A DNA stretch of 57,450 nt from Halobacteriales archaeon QS_1_68_17 (lineage in GTDB: Archaea; Halobacteriota; Halobacteria; Halobacteriales; Haloarculaceae): assembly GCA_003021105.1 (NCBI GenBank), contig PXRG01000033.1, positions 1 through 57,450 of the forward strand. The letters are read 5' to 3'. Under the pieces are notes generated by a model, which saw only the letters and a program-made list of their open reading frames with translations, did no database searches and had not been told where the DNA came from. A program made the translations under genes and the position numbers. Positions within the stretch are counted from its first letter, which is position 1. The number at the start of each line of letters is the position of its first letter. Shown here piece by piece: positions 16,774-25,887 of this stretch.

Positions 16774-18006
16774 ATGTTCGAGGCCGACGAGGTCTGGGAG
16801 TACAGCATGGCCGACCGTCTCAAGTTCGGCCCGGGAGCAGTGCGGGAACTCCCACACGAGGTCGCCGAGCGCGGCGGCGAGACGGTCCTGATCGTCACCG
16901 ACGACGGCGTGCGCGACGCGGGCATCGTCGACGAGGTGGTCGGGCAGTTCCCCGGCCACGTCGACTGCGAGGTGTTCGACGAGGTCGAGTCCGACCCGCC
17001 CGCGGCGCTGTTCGAGCGCGCCGGCCGCTACGCCGGGGAGGTCGACCCGGACGTGATCGTCGGTCTCGGGGGCGGCAGTGCCATCGACGTCGGGAAGGCC
17101 GCCAGCCTGCTGTCGACCCACGGCGGGGACGTCCTCGACTACGTCGCACCGCCGACCGGCGCCGGCCGCTCGATCCCGGGGCCGACCACTCCCTACGTCG
17201 CGGTACCGACGACCGCCGGGACGGGGTCGGAGTCGACGTCGGTCGCCGTCGTCTCGCTCCCCGAGCGGAAGCTGAAGGTCGGCATCTCGGACAGACACCT
17301 GTTCCCGGACCTTGCCATCGTCGATCCGGCACTGACAGTGTCGCTGCCGCCCCGCCCGACCGCCACGTCGGGCATCGATGCCCTCTCGCACGCCATCGAA
17401 GGGTACACGACCCGCCGGTTCGACGCGAAGGCGCGTCCGGATTCGCCGGGCGACCGACCCGACTACGGCGGCCGCAATGCCCTGAGCGACACGCTCTGTC
17501 GCAAGGCGGTGGAACTCGTTGCCGGGAGCCTCCGCCGAGCCGTCAACAACGGCCAGGACCTCGACGCCCGCCGGAACATGTCGCTGGGGAGTACGATGGC
17601 CGCCCTCGGCTTCTCGAACGCCGGCCTCGGGGCCACCCACGCGCTGGCGTACCCCGTCGCCGCGGAGCACCACACGCCACACGGGCTGACGATCGCGCTC
17701 CTCCTGCCGGCGGTGATGCGGTTCAACGCCACCGGCGTCCCGGAGCGGTACGCCGAGATCGCGCGGCTCATGGGAAAGTCCGTCGACGGCCTCGACCGGC
17801 GCGACGCGGCCGGGACGGCCGCCGAGGCCGTCGAGGAACTCGCAGGGGACGTGGGGATGCCCGACGGACTCGCGGCGGTCGGCGTCACCGAGGAGGAACT
17901 TCCCCGGTTCGCCGAGGACGCCGCGGAACTCCGGCGACTGCTGGCCGGGAACCCGCGCCGGATGACCGCCGAGGACGCCGAGGAGATATTCAGACGGTCG
18001 CTGTGA
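16774..18006 (+). CDS. Iron-containing alcohol dehydrogenase (group III)
   Basis: A 410-residue protein from the ATG at 16774; TTTTATC about 29 nt upstream gives a leaderless start, and longer in-frame starts lie before that TATA box. NAD-binding GGGSAIDVGKAAS (about residues 97-109) is followed by TTAGTGSE. The iron ligands are the Asp and His in SGIDALSHAIEGY (about 207-220) and two His in ATHALAYPVAAEHHTPHG. Family members act on 1,3-propanediol, butanol, 4-hydroxybutyrate or maleylacetate. Here it fits cytoplasmic alcohol or diol oxidation feeding the ALDH and CoA-transferase. Confidence 0.9.
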   Translation: MFEADEVWEYSMADRLKFGPGAVRELPHEVAERGGETVLIVTDDGVRDAGIVDEVVGQFPGHVDCEVFDEVESDPPAALFERAGRYAGEVDPDVIVGLGGGSAIDVGKAASLLSTHGGDVLDYVAPPTGAGRSIPGPTTPYVAVPTTAGTGSESTSVAVVSLPERKLKVGISDRHLFPDLAIVDPALTVSLPPRPTATSGIDALSHAIEGYTTRRFDAKARPDSPGDRPDYGGRNALSDTLCRKAVELVAGSLRRAVNNGQDLDARRNMSLGSTMAALGFSNAGLGATHALAYPVAAEHHTPHGLTIALLLPAVMRFNATGVPERYAEIARLMGKSVDGLDRRDAAGTAAEAVEELAGDVGMPDGLAAVGVTEEELPRFAEDAAELRRLLAGNPRRMTAEDAEEIFRRSL

Positions 18007-18448
18007 CCCGGGTGGCGGCGACGGCGTGCCGGGGCGGCGCGGCTGCCGGGATACCGGGATTGCTGTTCGAAGTAATTGGATTCATCGGCAGACGGAGATG
18101 GTCGTCTTGCGGACGGATCCGTCCGGCAGTCCGCGACGTGCGCCGCCGCCGACGGAATCGTCAGCGGGGAGTACGACGGTGCCGAATACCTCCGTTCCAC
18201 GCGGGACGACAGAACCACGGATATCGAATCCACGGCCGGCCGACGTCGAGCGACAGTTCCGGAGGATGGCGGTCAATCACCCGCTCCCGTTGCCGTCGTG
18301 GCGTGGGCCGTTCGGGGCGCGCCGGAGTTGCGTTCCCGCCGCGGGAGTTGCACGTCCGAGCCTGGCGGCGTGACTTACAATCACTACTGTATACACCTCG
18401 ACGACCATCCCGTTCCCGGTACGCGCTGCCGGTCGCCGTGGCGGCCGG
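18007..18448. other. Intergenic region without a supported gene
   Basis: About 440 bp after the Fe-ADH and after the kinase remnant (both end here). An open frame from 18076 shows acidic, haloarchaeal-looking composition for about 35 codons, then becomes arginine-rich as in non-coding frames; a decayed output-domain gene is possible but not provable. No TATA box, RBS, terminator or repeat stands out. Confidence 0.4.
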
Positions 18449-19056
18449 TCAGTCGGCGGCGGCGGGCGTTGCGTCCGGCCCGGCGTCGCCGGAGGGCGTC
18501 ACGAGTTGCGAGGGAAGTCGCACCGTGACGCGGGTACCGGTGTCGTCGACGTCCAGTTGCACGTCGCCACCGAGCCGGCCGACGCCCCACTTCACCAGCC
18601 ACAGCCCGAGCCCGCTGCCGTGCTGGAGCTGGGTCTCCTCCCCCGTCTCGAACACGCGGAGTTCGTTTTCCGGGATGCCCGGGCCGCGGTCGGCGACGGT
18701 GATCCCGGTTCCGTCGTCGGTCGTCCCGACCGCGACCCCGCTCCCGTCGGTGTGTTCGACGGCGTTGCCGACGAGTTCGGTCAGGACCGACTGGAGGACG
18801 AACGGGTTCGCGTAGGTCGCCACCGTTTCGGGGACGCGGACGTCGACGTCGGCCCCGTCGTCCCCGAGTTCCGCCAGCGACATCTCGACGACCTCGCGCA
18901 GCGGCGTGGCGGCGTCGGTCGCCGCCGCCTGGAGGATGTCCTCGATCTTCCCCGCCTTCGCCCCCATCAGCACGATCTCGTCGAGCTTTTCCTGTGCCGT
19001 GGGGGCGACGGGACCTTCCCCGGCGTCGAGCAGTTCGATGCGCCCGAGCGCGACGG
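18449..19056 (-). pseudogene. Sensor histidine kinase C-terminal part, interrupted by a MITE
   Basis: The readable frame includes a HisKA-like end (TVALGRIELL), then KLDEIVLMGAKAGKIEDIL and a full HATPase_c domain: N-box LTELVGNAVEHTD, G1 box DRGPGIP and G2 box GSGLGLWLVKWG. An internal ATG at 18973 would give a 174-residue protein without the phospho-acceptor His. Upstream, the frame runs straight into the 108-bp element at 19060. Joining the sequence across the element restores SPLTVALGRIELL, but farther upstream no kinase sequence is evident, so the sensor half is lost or decayed. Probably inactive. Confidence 0.75.
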
Positions 19057-19170
19057 TGATAGTGATTACTGTGAGTCTTTACCGCCGTGACGATCCGTGT
19101 CGATGATGAGAGCCACTGAACCGGCATCTTTCGACACCGCCGATGAAACTATTCACAGTAATCACTATGA
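19057..19170. mobile_element. 108-bp MITE, family 2 copy A, with TGA target duplication
   Basis: The element spans 19060-19167. The terminal inverted repeats TAGTGATTACTGTGA at the two ends are perfect, and it is flanked by TGA on both sides (19057-19059, 19168-19170). One end has the subterminal block GTCTTTACCGCCG, shared with copy B at 55040 and partly with family 1 (GTAAA near the same position). No coding capacity. It is inserted in the sensor-kinase gene. The 3-bp TNA-type duplication is typical of some IS5-family transposases, so the driver may be of that kind (inference). Confidence 0.85.
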
Positions 19171-19527
19171 GTGGAGACGCCGGCGAATTGTCGCGGTCCA
19201 GTGTGCCGCTGGCCCCGCGGAACCGTGACCGTTTGGGCTCTCGATCCCCGACGACTGCTACGACGAGACACCTCGTCTACGGGATGAACGGCGGCGTCGA
19301 GAAGAGGGCCTGTGTGACCACGACCGGGCTTTGGCGTTCGCGGGTGCGGGCGCTCGGACGGACCTGACCTCGACCGATCCCGGCCCGATCCGGAACGTGA
19401 CCCGGATCGTCGTCGGTGTGTTTGCGGGATGTTCGAACGCATACACGCTGCCAGCGCGGGGTTCGTTCCCTCCGGAGAAACTCGGCGAACTATTTAATGT
19501 GGAGTCCCGTGACACTCGGACGACAGA
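19171..19527. other. Intergenic region upstream of the membrane-protein gene
   Basis: About 355 bp. The left part would be the 5' part of the interrupted kinase, but no kinase motif can be read. The right end holds AACTATTTAATG (about 19489-19500), a TATA box about 30 nt upstream of the ATG at 19528. Nothing else is supported. Confidence 0.4.
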
Positions 19528-20583
19528 ATGGCCATCGAGACGGCGTACACTCCGCGGTCGATATGGGTGAGCGACCTGGTGGACGCGATCGGCGAGCGGG
19601 TCCCGCTCCCGACGCCCCTCGCGGCGCTCGCTACCACGGGTCTCGTCCCGTACGCCCTCACGGCGGCCTTCCTGTGGCTGATCGGCGGGTTCGGACAGCC
19701 GCGGCTGGTGGCGGTCCAGGTCATGGCGATGTCAGTCGCCGCGGTCGGGCCGGTGCTGGTCTGGCACTACGACCAGACGGTGTTCCCGTCGTTCATCGAG
19801 GAGGTGACAGACGTCATCACCGACCCGGCGGCACTCCGGGAGACGGTCGAGCGATACGAGCGGTTCTTCTGTGATCGCTACTGGATCGTCGTCCTCCCCT
19901 GGACCGTGATCGTGCTGGCGGGGATCGTCGCCAACATCCGGTATTTCACCTCCATCGGCGTCGCGGGGTACACCGACCCGGCGTTTCTGCTCTACCTCGT
20001 GCTGACGCTCTGGTTGGGAGTGCTCACCGGCATCGGTCTGCACGCGGCGGTGACGACGGTGCTGTGTATCCGCGCGGTCGGCCGGCTCGAACTGGAGATC
20101 GACCCACTCCACCACGACGGCCTGGGCGGGCTCAGCACGATCGGCTACTTCTCGATCCGGACGACGGTGATGAACTCCGTGGGCTCGTTCGCCCTGCCGC
20201 TCGCGTTCGCCATCGCGGCGAAGGGCGGCTACCGGCCCATCATCTATTTCGGCGTCGGTATCTACATCCTCTCGCTGGCCGCGTCGTTTCTCTACCCCAC
20301 GGTCTACGTCAACCGGCGCGCCCGGGAGATCCGGAACGGCGTCCTCGAGGAGAAACGCCGGCGGATCCGGGAGCTACAGGCCCGGCTGGCCGACGGGTCC
20401 GCTGACGCCGAACTGACCGACGTGGAGACCCGGCTCCGGATCCAGACGCTCCGGAACGACTACAAGGACTTCGAGCGCGTGAACCTCTACCCGCTGTCGA
20501 TTTCGATCATCACTCGCCTGGTGTCGTCCGTGCTGCTCCCCATCGCCTTCACGCTGCTGGAAACCTACGTCTTCACGGGCTGA
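19528..20583 (+). CDS. Multi-pass membrane protein of unknown function
   Basis: A 351-residue protein not assigned to a family. It has hydrophobic segments near residues 30-55, 60-80, 118-138, 150-172, 172-195, 230-250, 252-275 and 325-347. Between the last two is a charged, coiled-coil-like cytoplasmic stretch (REIRNGVLEEKRRRIRELQARL, then LRIQTLRNDYKDFERV). A leaderless promoter (TATTTAAT about 28 nt upstream) supports the start. Neighbours give no clue: a kinase remnant upstream and a dead peroxiredoxin convergent downstream. Confidence 0.8.
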   Translation: MAIETAYTPRSIWVSDLVDAIGERVPLPTPLAALATTGLVPYALTAAFLWLIGGFGQPRLVAVQVMAMSVAAVGPVLVWHYDQTVFPSFIEEVTDVITDPAALRETVERYERFFCDRYWIVVLPWTVIVLAGIVANIRYFTSIGVAGYTDPAFLLYLVLTLWLGVLTGIGLHAAVTTVLCIRAVGRLELEIDPLHHDGLGGLSTIGYFSIRTTVMNSVGSFALPLAFAIAAKGGYRPIIYFGVGIYILSLAASFLYPTVYVNRRAREIRNGVLEEKRRRIRELQARLADGSADAELTDVETRLRIQTLRNDYKDFERVNLYPLSISIITRLVSSVLLPIAFTLLETYVFTG

Positions 20584-20794
20584 AACGGGGAATACCCCCG
20601 GTCCGACACCCGCAGACGACGACGAATGTCGACATGGGAATTGCATCGGCCAGCCGGCTTATAAACGCGGTTCGGCTGTGCGACTCGGCTTCGGGCCCGT
20701 CCGGAGACGTCCCGGGGTCCCCGACGAACTGCTCGAAGAGGGCCGTCGGCTTTCACACCTACGGGGAGCAGGCCTCCCAGCGAGCGCGATCCGA

Positions 20795-21279
20795 TCGGAT
20801 CGACTCGTTCGATCGTCGATAGCAAACTGGTCGTTGCGATCCGTCGCCGCCTCCCGCAATGCGTCCATATCCGGCTGTTCGTCGGGACTCCGGCCGACCA
20901 GACGAACTGGACGACGCGCTCGGTGCCGACGAACGTCACGCGGCCCGGTACCTCGCAGTGGTCCCGGAGTTCCTCCACTAACACGCCGTACGCCCGGCTC
21001 ACCTGCCCGTCGGTATCCGACAACAGCGGGAACGGAATGTCGTGTTCGTCGGCGTACTCGCGGTGGGCGTAGGCGCCGTCCGAGCCCACACCGAGAACGA
21101 CGACGTCCTCCAGGAGCGCGAGCCAGTCGGCATCCCGCAACGAGCACCACTGGTCGGTACGCGCCGGGTGAAAGTCGAATAGGTAGATACGAGAACGACA
21201 GACCGGCCCCGATCCGTATACCCCGACAGGCTGTGCGTTTCGGTCGTCCCGGCGGCGGCTCCGGGTCGGTGACGGGCGA
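20795..21279 (-). pseudogene. Peroxiredoxin (AhpC/TSA, bacterioferritin-comigratory type), degenerate
   Basis: Recognisable pieces lie in three frames. YTDRGRSVVLVS comes first, then after a frame change LFDFHPARTDQWCSLRDADWLALL and GVGSDGAYAHREYADEHDIPFPLLSDTDGQVSRAYGV. After a second change follows SPDEQPDMDALREAATDRN. The peroxidatic cysteine expected after FHP (usual form FHPxCT) reads Arg. There is no start codon at the expected place; its 5' end sits against the end of the hydrolase gene. An inactive relic. Confidence 0.65.
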
Positions 21280-21281
21280 CG

Positions 21282-22184
21282 CTACCGATTCGTCCCGAGA
21301 TGGTCCAGCAACACGTCGGCGACGCGGTCGGGATACTCGTGGGGAACCCAGTGGGTGGCATCGGGGAACCGTTCGAGACGGCCGTCCTCGCAGTAGTCGA
21401 CGCTCTCGGGGGCCATCTCGGGAACGAGCGCCTGGTCGTGCTCGCCCCAGACGACCAGCGTCGGGGGGTCGACCCGCTCGCGCGGCGGGTCCTCGGCGTG
21501 TCGGAAGAGCGCCCGGTACCAGTTGAGCATCGCCCCGAGCGCGCCGTCCCTGTCCCATGCGCGGCGGTACCGCGCGAAATCCGTCTCGTCGAACGCTCCC
21601 GGCCGGGCCTCGTCTCGCATCGCGGCCACCACGAACGCGTAGTCGTCGCGGCGCAGGTACCACTCCGGGAGGCGGGGCAACTGGAAAAAGAACATGTACC
21701 AGCTCTTGCGGAGCTGTGTCGGGTTCGACCGGAGGGTTCGCTCGAACACCGTCGGGTGGGGAACGTTGACGATACCGAGTCGGTCGACGGTCCCGGGGTC
21801 CCGGAGCGCCAGGTCCCACGCGACGGCGGCACCCCAGTCGTGGCCGACGACGTGTGCGGCCTCGCGGTCCTCGGTGGCGACGAGCGCGCGGACGTCCCGG
21901 GAGAGTTCGCTGATCCGGTACGGGCGCACGCCGGCGGGCTTGTCGCTGCGGTTGTACCCTCGCTGGTCGGGGACGAGCACGCGGTAGCCGGCCGCGACGA
22001 ACGGCTCGACGTACTGGTGCCACTCGTACCAGAACTCCGGGAACCCGTGTAGCAGGACGACGACCGGATCGTCCGGATCGCCGGCGGCGACGACGTGGAG
22101 CGTGACGCCGTTTGCCTCCCGGAACGTGCTCTCGGCCGACGGGACGTCCGGCAGTGATGCACTCGCGGCCCTCTGCAAAGCCAT
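21282..22184 (-). CDS. Alpha/beta hydrolase, epoxide-hydrolase-like
   Basis: A 300-residue protein. HGFPEFWYEW (oxyanion HGFP, about residues 46-55), DQRGYNRSDKP, and nucleophile Asp in GHDWGAAVAW (about 114-123) are the epoxide hydrolase/haloalkane dehalogenase pattern. The acid Asp lies in VVWGEHDQAL and the catalytic His in DATHWVPHE. A cap domain with the Trp/Tyr-rich stretch SWYMFFFQLPRLPEWYLRRDDY follows the core's first half. A soluble cytoplasmic hydrolase; natural substrate unknown. No operon partner. Confidence 0.85.
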   Translation of the reverse strand: MALQRAASASLPDVPSAESTFREANGVTLHVVAAGDPDDPVVVLLHGFPEFWYEWHQYVEPFVAAGYRVLVPDQRGYNRSDKPAGVRPYRISELSRDVRALVATEDREAAHVVGHDWGAAVAWDLALRDPGTVDRLGIVNVPHPTVFERTLRSNPTQLRKSWYMFFFQLPRLPEWYLRRDDYAFVVAAMRDEARPGAFDETDFARYRRAWDRDGALGAMLNWYRALFRHAEDPPRERVDPPTLVVWGEHDQALVPEMAPESVDYCEDGRLERFPDATHWVPHEYPDRVADVLLDHLGTNR

Positions 22185-22389
22185 GGTAACCGTGGTGTCT
22201 GTTAGCGATCGACATAACCGTTCGGCATTCCGGGACCTCCCTTCCAGGTGTCGCGCTCCTGGCGAATGCCGCTACGGAACGGTTGGGATTCACCATCACC
22301 GCTTTCTCCTGTATCGACCTGACCGAGGTATCAAACCCACCGTGACACGTAGGAAAAACGACGAGGCGGCGGCCTGTTGCCGCGAACAC

Positions 22390-22584
22390 CTAGTTGCGGA
22401 CGAGGTTCGACGCGCGCGGGCCCTTGGGGGCCTGTTCGATGTCGAATTCGACGTTCTGTCCTTCTTCGAGATCGTGGCCGCCAACGTCCTCCATGTGGAA
22501 AAAAACGTCGTCGTCCGCGTCCTCAGTCGAAATGAATCCGTATCCGCCAGTATTGTTGAAGAAATCAACCTTTCCGTTTGCCGT
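22390..22584 (-). CDS. cspA: Cold-shock protein CspA with apparent ACG start
   Basis: A 64-residue OB-fold RNA/DNA-binding protein: NGKVDFFNNTGGYGFIS and DVFFHMEDVGG are the RNP1 and RNP2 motifs, and it ends GPRASNLVRN as haloarchaeal CspA does. The codon where the family has its initiator Met is ACG (22582-22584), followed by GCA AAC GGA. The TATA box GGTTATACC (22610-22618) is about 30 nt upstream, so the mRNA should begin within a few nt of this ACG. The only in-frame alternative (GTG, seven codons earlier) lies upstream of the expected transcription start. Confidence 0.88.
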   Translation of the reverse strand, partial: TANGKVDFFNNTGGYGFISTEDADDDVFFHMEDVGGHDLEEGQNVEFDIEQAPKGPRASNLVRN

Positions 22585-22943
22585 TGCAAATAACCGTACA
22601 CACACCGCGGGTATAACCCTTCCGAGACTCGCGGTACGACGCCCCCCTATCGCTGTCTGGCGGACGTCATCCCGTCGACCGACCGGGAAGACCCACCGGC
22701 GAGGTAGATTCAATCAGTCAGGTAGAAGTATCTCACCGTCCAACCCCCGATAATGTCTTGGCCGCCAGTCACGGGACATCGAGACCCCGAAAGCGTCCGT
22801 CGCCCGTGGGTCGATGCGGCCACTGTCGTCGCATCCGCTCTACTCGACCGAAACAGCGCGAAACTTCGGTCGATCGGCGCTCGTCGTCGCGGCCGATTGG
22901 TGCGAAGGTCGCCCAGCAGATACCGTTCGGACGCTACATACCC
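22585..22943. other. Intergenic region between cspA and a small membrane-protein gene
   Basis: About 360 bp. The left end holds the cspA promoter (TATA at 22610-22618). The rest has open frames in several registers, none with a recognised family. A TATA-like sequence for the gene at 22944 is not obvious; the nearest ATG-proximal AT-rich patch is weak (CTACATACCC). Confidence 0.35.
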
Positions 22944-23126
22944 ATGACGGACAGAACCAGACAGTACGCGGGACTGGGTGTCGGAGCCGTTTTGATCGTC
23001 GCTGGCACGCTCGCGACCGGGCTGTTGCCGCCGACGCCGCTCTACCAGGTCCTCGCCGGGGCGATCATCGTCGGCGGGTTCGCGGTCGCGTTCGCCAGTT
23101 TCGGCGCGTTCGACCTCTCGGAGTGA
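22944..23126 (+). CDS. Small two-helix membrane protein
   Basis: A 60-residue protein: a short charged N-terminus (MTDRTRQYAG), two hydrophobic segments (about residues 9-28 and 35-53) separated by PPTPLYQ, and an acidic end. The start is the ATG at 22944; the frame extends upstream with no likely start. No family recognised. It is convergent with the metal ATPase gene, so a link to metal transport is only conjecture. Confidence 0.6.
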   Translation: MTDRTRQYAGLGVGAVLIVAGTLATGLLPPTPLYQVLAGAIIVGGFAVAFASFGAFDLSE

Positions 23127-23170
23127 CGATCGGATCCCGTTGCTCCCCGTAGCTGTGTGCGGACGACCCG

Positions 23171-25687
23171 CTACTCGTCGAGCAGGTCGCGGAACGAGTT
23201 CGCCGCGAGGAGCCCGCCGCTGGTCACGACCGCACCCATGGCGAACACCGGGTTCAACAGCCCCGCGACCGCGAGGGGGATCGTGACGCCGTTGTACAGG
23301 AGCGCCAGCGCGTTGTTCTGTCTGACCCGCCGGCGGGCCGCCTCCGCGAGGTCGAAGGTCGTCCCGACCGCCCCGAGGTCGTCGTCGACGATCGAGATGT
23401 CCGCGGCATCGGACGCGAGCGCCGTCCCGCTCCCGAGCGAGATACCCAGATCCGCCGTTGCGATGGCCGGCGCGTCGTTCGTCCCGTCGCCGACCATCGT
23501 CACCTGCCCCCGGGACTGTAACCGGCGGATCGTCGCGGTCTTTCCCGCGGGCGGAACCCCGGCGAACACGTGGTCGACCGCGGGATGTGCGTCGAGGAAC
23601 TCGGTGGCGGCCTCGTCGTCGCCGGTCAGGACGACGACCTCGATGCCGCGCTCCCGCAACGCCGCGAGCGTGTCGGCCCAGCCAGCCCGCGGTTCGTCGC
23701 CCACGACGACGACCCCCTCCGCCCGCCCGTCGCGGCCGACGACGACCGGGAGCCGCCCGGCGTCGCGGGCCTCGATTGCCCGGGCCTCGACGTCGTCGCC
23801 GACGGCCCACTCCAGCTGTGCGAAGAGGTCGAGAGTCCCCGCGAGCACCCGCGTCCCCCCGACGACCCCTTCGACGCCGGTCGCGTGGCTCGTGAACGCG
23901 GTGACGCGGTCCGCCTGCTCGTCGGTGGGCCGGTCGACGCCGCCGTCCGCCGAGGGGGCGGCGTCGTCCTGCCGGGCGAACGCGGAGACGATGGCCGCCG
24001 CCGCCGGGTGCGAGGCCCGCCGTTCGAGGGCCGCGACGGTCCCGAGCAGGTCCGCCGGCACGTCCGCCTCGACGACCTCCATCCGGCCGGTCGTGAGGGT
24101 GCCCGTCTTGTCGAAGACGACGACGTCGACGTTCCGGAGGCGCTCGAAGACCGTCTCGTCGAACACGACGACGCCGCGACCCACCGCGTCTTCGATACTC
24201 GTTGCCACGGAGAGCGGCGTCGCCAGCCCGAGTGCCCAGGGACAGCCGACCAGGACCACTGCCAGGGTCGTCAAAGCGGCGAGCGGGACGCCGGCCCCCG
24301 TCAGGAGCGACCAGCCGCCGGCGAGTACCGCCGCGCCCGCGACGGCCGGAATGACCCGCGCGGCGACCCGATCGGCCTGTCGCTGGACGCCGTGGTCCCC
24401 GCTCTGGCTGTTCCAGACCGATGTGATGAGGCGGTCGATGCTGCTGGACGGGTCGTCGCTCACCGCGAGGACGGCGGCCCCGCTCGTGACGACCGCGCCG
24501 CCGACGACCTCGTCGCCCGCCCGCTTCGACACCGGGAGCGATTCCCCGGTCACGACCGCTTCGTCAACCGTACACCCGTCCTCCGCGAGGACCCCGTCGA
24601 CCGGGATGCGTTCGCCCTCGCGGACGAGGACCCTGTCGCCGGGCTCTAGTTCCTCCACGGCGACCGTCGTCGTGGTCCCGTCGGCGTCGTACCGCCTCGT
24701 CTCGGCGACCCGCGAGATCGTCAGGTCCGTCAGGCGATCCATCGCTCGCTGTTTGCTCAGCGATTCGTAGAAGATCGCGGCCACGACGCCCGCGGCGACC
24801 ACGATCGTCAGGTCGTAGTAGACGTCGATCCGGCCGAGGAGAAGCGCGACCGTGCTGTACACGAAGGCGCTCACGACGGTGAGCGCGACCAGCAGATCCG
24901 TGTTCGGCTGTCGCATCTTCAGGCTGACGTACGCCCCTCGCAACAGCGGGAGGCCGGTGAACACGAGCACGACGCCCGTCAGGACGAGAAAGAGCGGGAG
25001 CATCAACAACCCCGATCCGCCGCCGATCCCGGACGCACCCGCGACCCGGCCGAGCGCCCCGTCGCCGAACAGCCCCGAGAGCTGCGCCGGATAGAACAAC
25101 ACCACGTACGGGAGGAGCATGAAGGTCCCGAAAATGACGCCGACGACGTAGCGAAAGCCGAGCAACTCGTCGATCCCCCGTCCGCCCGTCTCCCGGGTCC
25201 GCGAGTAGCCGACCGCGGTGGCCGCGTCGTCGTCCGCGTCGCGCCGCCGTGCCGTATAGCCGAGCGTGCTCAGCGCGTCGGCGATGGCGTCCGCGGAGAG
25301 ACGCGCGGGATCGTACTCGACGTGAACCGTCTCGGTCACGTAGCTCGCGGTGGCGTCGACGACCCCCGCGCGGTCTCTCGCGACCGATTCCAGAAAGGCT
25401 TCACACGTCGCGCAGTGCATCCCGTCCACCTGCAGATACACGTCCTCGGACTCCGACCGCGACCGCCGACTCTCGCCGTCGCTGTGGGACGTTCCGGTAC
25501 CGGCTCGTTGTCCTTGCCCCGGTCCGGGGTCCTCCCGGTCTCCCGCGTCATCCGGCCCGAGCGTGCGCTGGACGTCCCGACAGCCAGCGCAACAGAACAC
25601 CGCCCCATCGTCACCGTCGACGGGGTCGCCCGAAATGTCCTGCCCGCACAGCGAGCACGCGGGCGCTCGTGACTGCGGGGCTGTCAG
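23171..25687 (-). CDS. Heavy-metal P1B-type ATPase
   Basis: About 838 residues if begun at CTG (25685-25687); a GTG at 25600 gives 809 but removes the first cysteine pair of the zinc-ribbon-like N-terminus (CSLCGQ ... FCCAGC), which the family normally keeps. Next come an HMA domain with GMHCATC, eight membrane segments, the A-domain TGES, the transport site GCPWALGLATP, the phosphorylation loop DKTGTLT, the nucleotide-domain HP in ASHPAAAA and the hinge GDGTNDAPA. CPW in place of CPC/CPH is unusual and leaves the ion uncertain (copper by overall similarity). It exports or loads metal at the plasma membrane. No ATG or GTG exists upstream of 25600 before an in-frame stop. Confidence 0.88.
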   Translation of the reverse strand: MTAPQSRAPACSLCGQDISGDPVDGDDGAVFCCAGCRDVQRTLGPDDAGDREDPGPGQGQRAGTGTSHSDGESRRSRSESEDVYLQVDGMHCATCEAFLESVARDRAGVVDATASYVTETVHVEYDPARLSADAIADALSTLGYTARRRDADDDAATAVGYSRTRETGGRGIDELLGFRYVVGVIFGTFMLLPYVVLFYPAQLSGLFGDGALGRVAGASGIGGGSGLLMLPLFLVLTGVVLVFTGLPLLRGAYVSLKMRQPNTDLLVALTVVSAFVYSTVALLLGRIDVYYDLTIVVAAGVVAAIFYESLSKQRAMDRLTDLTISRVAETRRYDADGTTTTVAVEELEPGDRVLVREGERIPVDGVLAEDGCTVDEAVVTGESLPVSKRAGDEVVGGAVVTSGAAVLAVSDDPSSSIDRLITSVWNSQSGDHGVQRQADRVAARVIPAVAGAAVLAGGWSLLTGAGVPLAALTTLAVVLVGCPWALGLATPLSVATSIEDAVGRGVVVFDETVFERLRNVDVVVFDKTGTLTTGRMEVVEADVPADLLGTVAALERRASHPAAAAIVSAFARQDDAAPSADGGVDRPTDEQADRVTAFTSHATGVEGVVGGTRVLAGTLDLFAQLEWAVGDDVEARAIEARDAGRLPVVVGRDGRAEGVVVVGDEPRAGWADTLAALRERGIEVVVLTGDDEAATEFLDAHPAVDHVFAGVPPAGKTATIRRLQSRGQVTMVGDGTNDAPAIATADLGISLGSGTALASDAADISIVDDDLGAVGTTFDLAEAARRRVRQNNALALLYNGVTIPLAVAGLLNPVFAMGAVVTSGGLLAANSFRDLLDE

Positions 25688-25887
25688 AGCGACTCACCAC
25701 TGTTGACCGGCGTCGGGACTGCCCGGTCGGTCGGGGCCGCGTCGCGTTCCGCGGGTACCATCACCACCGGGTTAGGATCGTCGCTACTAAACGCTGTCCG
25801 GTCGCCGACGCCCGCCGCTGGCTGCCGCGTAGCTGCCGGGCTGGGACGGCGTCCGTCGGCGGGCGGATCGCGACCCGGTCCCGGCGT

